64,000 bases of DNA from Chryseobacterium sp. E1. GTDB lineage: Bacteria; Bacteroidota; Bacteroidia; Flavobacteriales; Weeksellaceae. Below, piece by piece: positions 59,865-64,000 of the stretch (its first letter is position 1; each line of letters begins with the position of its first letter). The DNA lies in the NCBI GenBank assembly GCA_019203745.1, contig CP078104.1, forward strand, positions 3,472,001 through 3,536,000, written 5' to 3'. The translations under genes were made by a program, and so were the position numbers. The notes under the pieces were generated by a model, which had not been told where the DNA came from, made no database searches, and worked only from the letters and a program-made list of their open reading frames with translations.

Positions 59865-61076
59865 ATGCCTGTAAAAGTTTTTCAAATTAGTAGTGAATTA
59901 AATACCGGTTCTGTAGGTAAAGTGTCAGAGCAGATTGGTGAAGCCATAATAGCTAATGGTTGGGAAAGCTATATTGCTTATGCAAGAGATCATCAGGCTA
60001 GTAGTTCGGTATCCTATAAAATAGGTTCAGCGAAAGATCTTTATTACCATGTAATTTATACACGATTAACAGACAGACATGGCTTTGCTTCTAAAAATGC
60101 TACCAAAAACTCATTGATAAAATAAAGGAAGTAAATCCTGATATTATTCATCTGCAGCATGTCCATGGATATTTTATCAACATAGATATTTTATTCAATT
60201 TTTTAAAACAAGCGAATTTACCCGTTATCTGGACCTTTCACGATTGTTGGTCATTTACAGGTCACTGTGCACATTATGAGTTTGTAGATTGCCAAAAATG
60301 GCAGTTACAGTGTAAAGAATGTCCCCAGACTTTTGAATATCCAAAATCCTATAAAGATAATTCGTATCAGAATTATATTGATAAAAAAATTATTTAATTC
60401 TGTTGAGAACCTAACAATAGTTCCTGTGTCCAATTGGCTGGGTCAAGAAACAAAAAAATCATTTCTACAACATAAGCATATTGAAGTAATTCAAAATGGT
60501 ATTGATATAGATACATTTTTGTACAGAGACAGCACCCCATTGAAAGAAAAGCATATGTCTTCAGGGAAATTTGTGATACTTGGTGTGGCAAGTCCATGGA
60601 CTGAAAAAAAAAGGATTGCAATATTTTGTGGAACTGGCAGGAAAATTGAACTCTGATTTTCAAATTATCTTAATAGGACTTAGTAAAAATCAGATCAAGA
60701 AACTCCCTTCGCAAATTATTGGGTTGGAGCGTACAGAAAATGTGCAGGAGCTTGTAGCATATTATTCTTTAGCAGATGTTTTTCTAAATCCAACATTAGA
60801 AGATACTTTTCCCACAACGAATTTAGAGGCTCAGGCATGTGGAACACCTGTCATTACCTTTAGGTCGGGTGGATCACCGGAAGCAGTGAATGATAAAACG
60901 GAATTGTTGTAGATAAGCAGAATGTAGATCAGCTTATAGGGGCTATTTATGAAATTAAAAGAAAAACAAAGGCAAATTATTCAAACCATTGTCGTTCCAG
61001 AGCCGAAGAATTATATGATAAAAGAAAGAATTTTATAAAATATATTGATTTATATAAAAGGAAACTAGGGATTTAA
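59865..61076 (+). CDS. Glycosyltransferase family 4 (second), frame-disrupted
   Basis: About 404 residues. MPVKVFQISSELNTGSVGKV opens the acceptor domain, NPDIIHLQHVHGYFINIDIL and TFHDCWSFTGHCAHYEFVDC are WcaC/GT4 hallmarks, and VIQNGIDIDTFLY begins the donor domain. LADVFLNPTLEDTFPTTNLE with EAQACGTPVITFRSGGSPEA is the nucleotide-sugar site. Breaks lie near 60110, 60355, 60605 and 60900. Cys residues in CAHYEFVDCQKWQLQCKECP may bind a metal. Confidence 0.88.
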
Positions 61077-61162
61077 ATATTTATTTAAAGTGTATTATTA
61101 AATCTTTTGACGTTTAATAAGTGAATTTTATGATGGCAATCAGATATTATAAGAAACCAGAT

Positions 61163-62622
61163 ATGCTTAGATTTTACAAAATCCTATTAAGTATTCTTTT
61201 TTGTGGAGCTATTCTATCAGTTCAAGGGCAGGCCCGTCAGGAAATGGTAAAAGTAGTTGTTAAGCCAGGAAATAATGACTTTCAGGCTATTCAGAATGCA
61301 ATGAATAACAATGCATCAAAATATTTGACCATTGTTTTGGACGGAAATTTTGTAGTGAATAAGACTTTAGTTTCTAAAAGGGATAATACCATTATAGAAT
61401 TTACCAAAGGATCTCAGATTACTACAACATCCAATGAAAATGGAATCTTACTTTTTCTACATGATAATTGTATTGTTCAGAATGGGAAATTTATAGGAAA
61501 TGGAAAATCTGCAACAACCTATTATACAGGATTTGGAGTACAATTGGCAGATACTGATAATTCTAAGGTAATTAACTGTTCATTTGAAAAGATAAGTGGT
61601 CTTTCAATATTTCTGTCATACAGTAAAAAAGGGTGTAAGAATAGCTTGATAAAAGGGAACCGTATTTCAAAACCTGCTATGTATATGAAAGAGATTGGAG
61701 ATGAAGCCGGGATTATGCTCGGCTATTCAGGAGATGGCTATTTTCACGAAAATAATGTTATTACTTTAAACGAAATAGATGGAAACAATATTTTGAAAAT
61801 AGGAGCTGGTATTATAGGACACGGAAAAATAATACATTTTCCTCGAATAAAATTTCCAACTGTTTGAATTATGGAATCATTTCATATGAATCCGTCTATA
61901 CAGACGTTTCGCTTACAGGAAGCAAAATATTGGATAATGAAATCAGAAATATAGGAGAAACAGGAAACAGACTTACGGTTAAGGGTATGGGAATTTATCT
62001 GATGAAATCAATGAATTCTCTTGTAAAAGGTAATAAGGTTTACAACACACTCCGTAATTCTGATAAAAGTGAAAGTCTTCCTGCTGGAGCTATCTCTACA
62101 AGTGGTTCAGTAAATACTACTGTTGAAAATAATGTAATAGACGGATCTTACATGTATGGATTTGTGAATGACTATAGCTTTAATTCTAATTTTAATTCTA
62201 ATTTTGTAAAAAATACAAGACGTTCAGGAGCGTATTTTGTGAATGTAAACGATGTAACTGTTAAAAATAACCATTTTGAAAATATCGGAGAGGTTGTATT
62301 TAAAGGTTATTTTGAAAATACAGGACTACAGTATATTAAAGATCAATGGAAGATAAAAAATTATCTTAATCAATCTACAGGAAAGAATATAAGAATAGAA
62401 AATAATTTTATTGTTTCTGATAAAGACCTGTTGTTTTTCAGAGGAACCGGAAACAAAGAAAAACAAATAGAAAATAAAATTAAAAATAATACTTTTGTGA
62501 ATAACATTATTAAAAGAAGTCCGGGAATACCTGTGACAAATGAAAGCATAGCATTTCGTGAAGTTGATGGAAATACTAATGTTATTTCAAACAATAAAAC
62601 AGAAAAAAATAATCACAAATAA
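61163..62622 (+). CDS. Secreted right-handed beta-helix protein in the polysaccharide locus, frame-disrupted
   Basis: Start chosen at 61163 (MLRFYKILLSILFCGAILSV then QGQ), a signal peptide; an upstream in-frame Met at 61121 would spoil it. About 487 residues of parallel beta-helix rungs: NTIIEFTKGSQITTTSNENG, NSKVINCSFEKISGLSIFLS, NTTVENNVIDGSYMYGFVND and DVTVKNNHFENIGEVVFKGY. A break near 61838 restores GKNNTFSSNKISNCLNYGII. The fold is shared by pectate/alginate lyases, epimerases and adhesins. It lies between a GT gene and wbpG, so it likely acts on the polysaccharide in the periplasm. Its stop overlaps the next start (TAATG). Confidence 0.82.
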
Positions 62623-63766
62623 TGGAGCAAACTAGACCTTATCAGATCTGTACAAAAACAATAATGGACACTACAGACCCTAATATTATTTTTAATGAAA
62701 AAGGGGAAAGTGATTATTATACTAATTTTAAAGAAAATATTGAACCTAATTGGCATACAGATCAGCAGGGATATGATGAATTGATGAAAATTGCCGATAG
62801 AATCAAAAAAACATCAAAAAATAAAGATTTTGATTGTATTATCGGGTTAAGTGGAGGACTGGACAGTTCTTATGCTGCTTATGTAGCAAAGGAAATTATA
62901 GGTATCCGCCCTTTAATTTTCCATGTAGATGCGGGATGGAATACAGATAAAGCGGTAGGTAATATTGAAAAATTGATCAATGGTCTGAATCTCGATCTAT
63001 ATACTGAAGTTATCAACTGGGAAGAAATGAAAGACCTACAGGTAGCATTTCTGAAGTCCCAGATTTCAGATCAGGATTTACCTCAGGACTATGCTTTCTT
63101 TTCCGCACTTTATAAATTTGCCAGAAAAAATAAAATTAATTATGTACTTACAGGAAGTAATTTCTCCACTGAATGTTGTAGAGAGCCAGAAGAATGGGGT
63201 GGTTTTCCAGGTATAGATACTACTTTAGTAAAGGATATACATTCTAAATTTGGAAAAAGGCCACTTAAAACGTTTCCGTTAGTAGATATTCTTTCCTATA
63301 AGATCCTTTATAAATACGTTTACGGAATGGAGGTTTTCAAACCGTTGAATCTGGTTCCGTTTAATAAAAAAGATGCAGAAACGCTTCTGGTAGATAAATT
63401 TGGGTGGGAACCCTTCCAGCATAAGCATCATGAATCAAGATTCACACGTTTTTATGAAGATTACTGGCTTCCAAGGAAATTTGGATATCAAAAAGAAAAG
63501 CTCACTTTTCGTCACTTATCCTTACAGGACAGATGACCAGAGAAGAAGCTTTGGATAGAGTATCAAGGCCTGAGCTTTCAGAAGAATTCTTACAGAAAGA
63601 ATTTGAATATGTAGCCAATAAATTAGACCTTACAAAGGAAGAACTGCAGCAAATCTTTGAAGGAGAAAATAAAACATATAAAGATTATAAAAACAAAATG
63701 GGCATTATCAAATTTGGTGCTCAAACTATGCAGAAACTAGGTTTAGAAAAGAGATTATTCAGATGA
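62622..63766 (+). CDS. wbpG: N-acetyl sugar amidotransferase (WbpG/PseA-like), frame-disrupted
   Basis: About 382 residues. The PP-loop ATPase motif is CIIGLSGGLDSSYAAYVAKE near 62843-62902. Further family blocks are LIFHVDAGWNTDKAVGNIEK, TGSNFSTECCREPEEWGG and VYGMEVFKPLNLVPFNKKDA. Cys residues near the N-terminus (RPYQICTKTIMDTTDPNIIF) fit the zinc-binding opening, although the second Cys is not obvious. A break near 63507 restores FSSLILTGQMTREEALDRVS. With HisH- and HisF-like partners the P. aeruginosa enzyme converts a 3-acetamido group to acetamidino. Confidence 0.92.
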
Positions 63767-64000
63767 TAACAATTATTGACTACGGTGTAGGCAATATTAA
63801 TGCTTTTGTAAATGTTTATAAAAGAGTTGATGTACCTGTAAAAATTGCCAAAACTAAAGAGGATCTGGAAGGTGCCCAAAAGCTTATTCTTCCCGGAGTA
63901 GACATTTTGATCATGCCATGACTCAGCTGAATAATTCCGGAATGAGAGATCGGCTAGATGATTTGGTACTTAATCATAAAATACCTGTCATTGGAATCTG
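63763..64000 (+). CDS. hisH: HisH-like glutamine amidotransferase, 5' part, frame-disrupted
   Basis: Starts [20 protein letters not shown] at 63763, overlapping the wbpG stop (ATGA). KLILPGV followed by a break near 63902, then [20 protein letters not shown] and KIPVIGI, is the class I amidotransferase N-terminus; the catalytic Cys lies beyond the window. By context this is the HisH2-type subunit that supplies ammonia to WbpG, not the histidine-biosynthesis enzyme. The gene runs off the right edge. Confidence 0.88.

Noticed and set aside
1..64000. tRNA, 16S/23S rRNA genes, insertion sequences and prophage genes
   Set aside because: I looked for cloverleaf ends, rRNA core motifs and transposase or integrase motifs and saw none; RNase P RNA is the only structural RNA I can support.

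Overview
The window looks like a chromosomal segment of a Chryseobacterium-type member of the Flavobacteriia (Bacteroidota). The evidence is AT-rich DNA, repeated matches to the flavobacterial promoter element TANNTTTG with little Shine-Dalgarno signal, a type IX secretion C-terminal sorting domain, an S16 ribosomal protein with a long Ala/Glu/Lys tail, the DUF1573 and DUF805 families, and gene neighbourhoods I recognise from that group. I see no transposase, integrase, CRISPR array, tRNA or 16S/23S rRNA.

The text contains very many single-base length errors, nearly all missing bases in A, T or C runs. They break essential single-copy genes (rpsP, rimM, asnS, valS, nrdA) in exactly the way they break everything else. 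I therefore read them as sequencing or assembly errors. Each affected gene is listed once over its full reconstructed span, with the approximate breaks given. By my reading there are roughly 80 to 90 such events.

Layout. 1-9.1 kb: M3 oligopeptidase and a TPR protein, small conserved proteins, a nitroreductase, rpsP-rimM, and a TPR/AraC-type membrane regulator. 9.1-9.7 kb: a decayed stretch with a ghost reading frame. 9.7-16.4 kb: asnS, rpoN, a fatty acyl-CoA synthetase, an ECF sigma factor overlapping a four-helix membrane protein, and the RNase P RNA. 16.6-18.2 kb: two tandem paralogous membrane proteins ending in a conserved Cys/Gly tail, followed by a glycine-rich-protein-like (GRDP) gene; I find this the least explained cassette. 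18.3-31.3 kb: PPK2, a DUF1573 protein, valS, DUF4241, a ribokinase-like kinase, hydrolases, a beta-barrel protein, DUF72 and a large LRR/T9SS surface protein. 31.4-34.6 kb: ribonucleotide reductase (nrdB, a small protein, nrdA). 35-39.7 kb: a MacAB-like ABC export operon with two permeases and an adaptor. 39.9-44.4 kb: a GT39-type membrane glycosyltransferase, a thioredoxin-reductase-like flavoprotein, glyA and recX.

44.4-64 kb is a surface-polysaccharide locus transcribed rightwards: a sugar aminotransferase and a 4,6-dehydratase (bacillosamine/QuiNAc4N-type precursor), Wza and Wzc export and assembly proteins, then WbpA-LhgO-WbpE-WbpD-WbpB for a 2,3-diacetamido-uronic acid nucleotide sugar, Wzx flippase, Wzy polymerase, two GT4 glycosyltransferases, a secreted beta-helix protein, WbpG and the start of a HisH-like amidotransferase. 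WbpG and HisH (a HisF would be expected just beyond the edge) point to an acetamidino-modified uronic acid. The most interesting biochemical point is an L-2-hydroxyglutarate oxidase gene inserted in the Wbp pathway. The WbpB step is known to make 2-hydroxyglutarate, so this gene may close a 2-oxoglutarate recycling loop.
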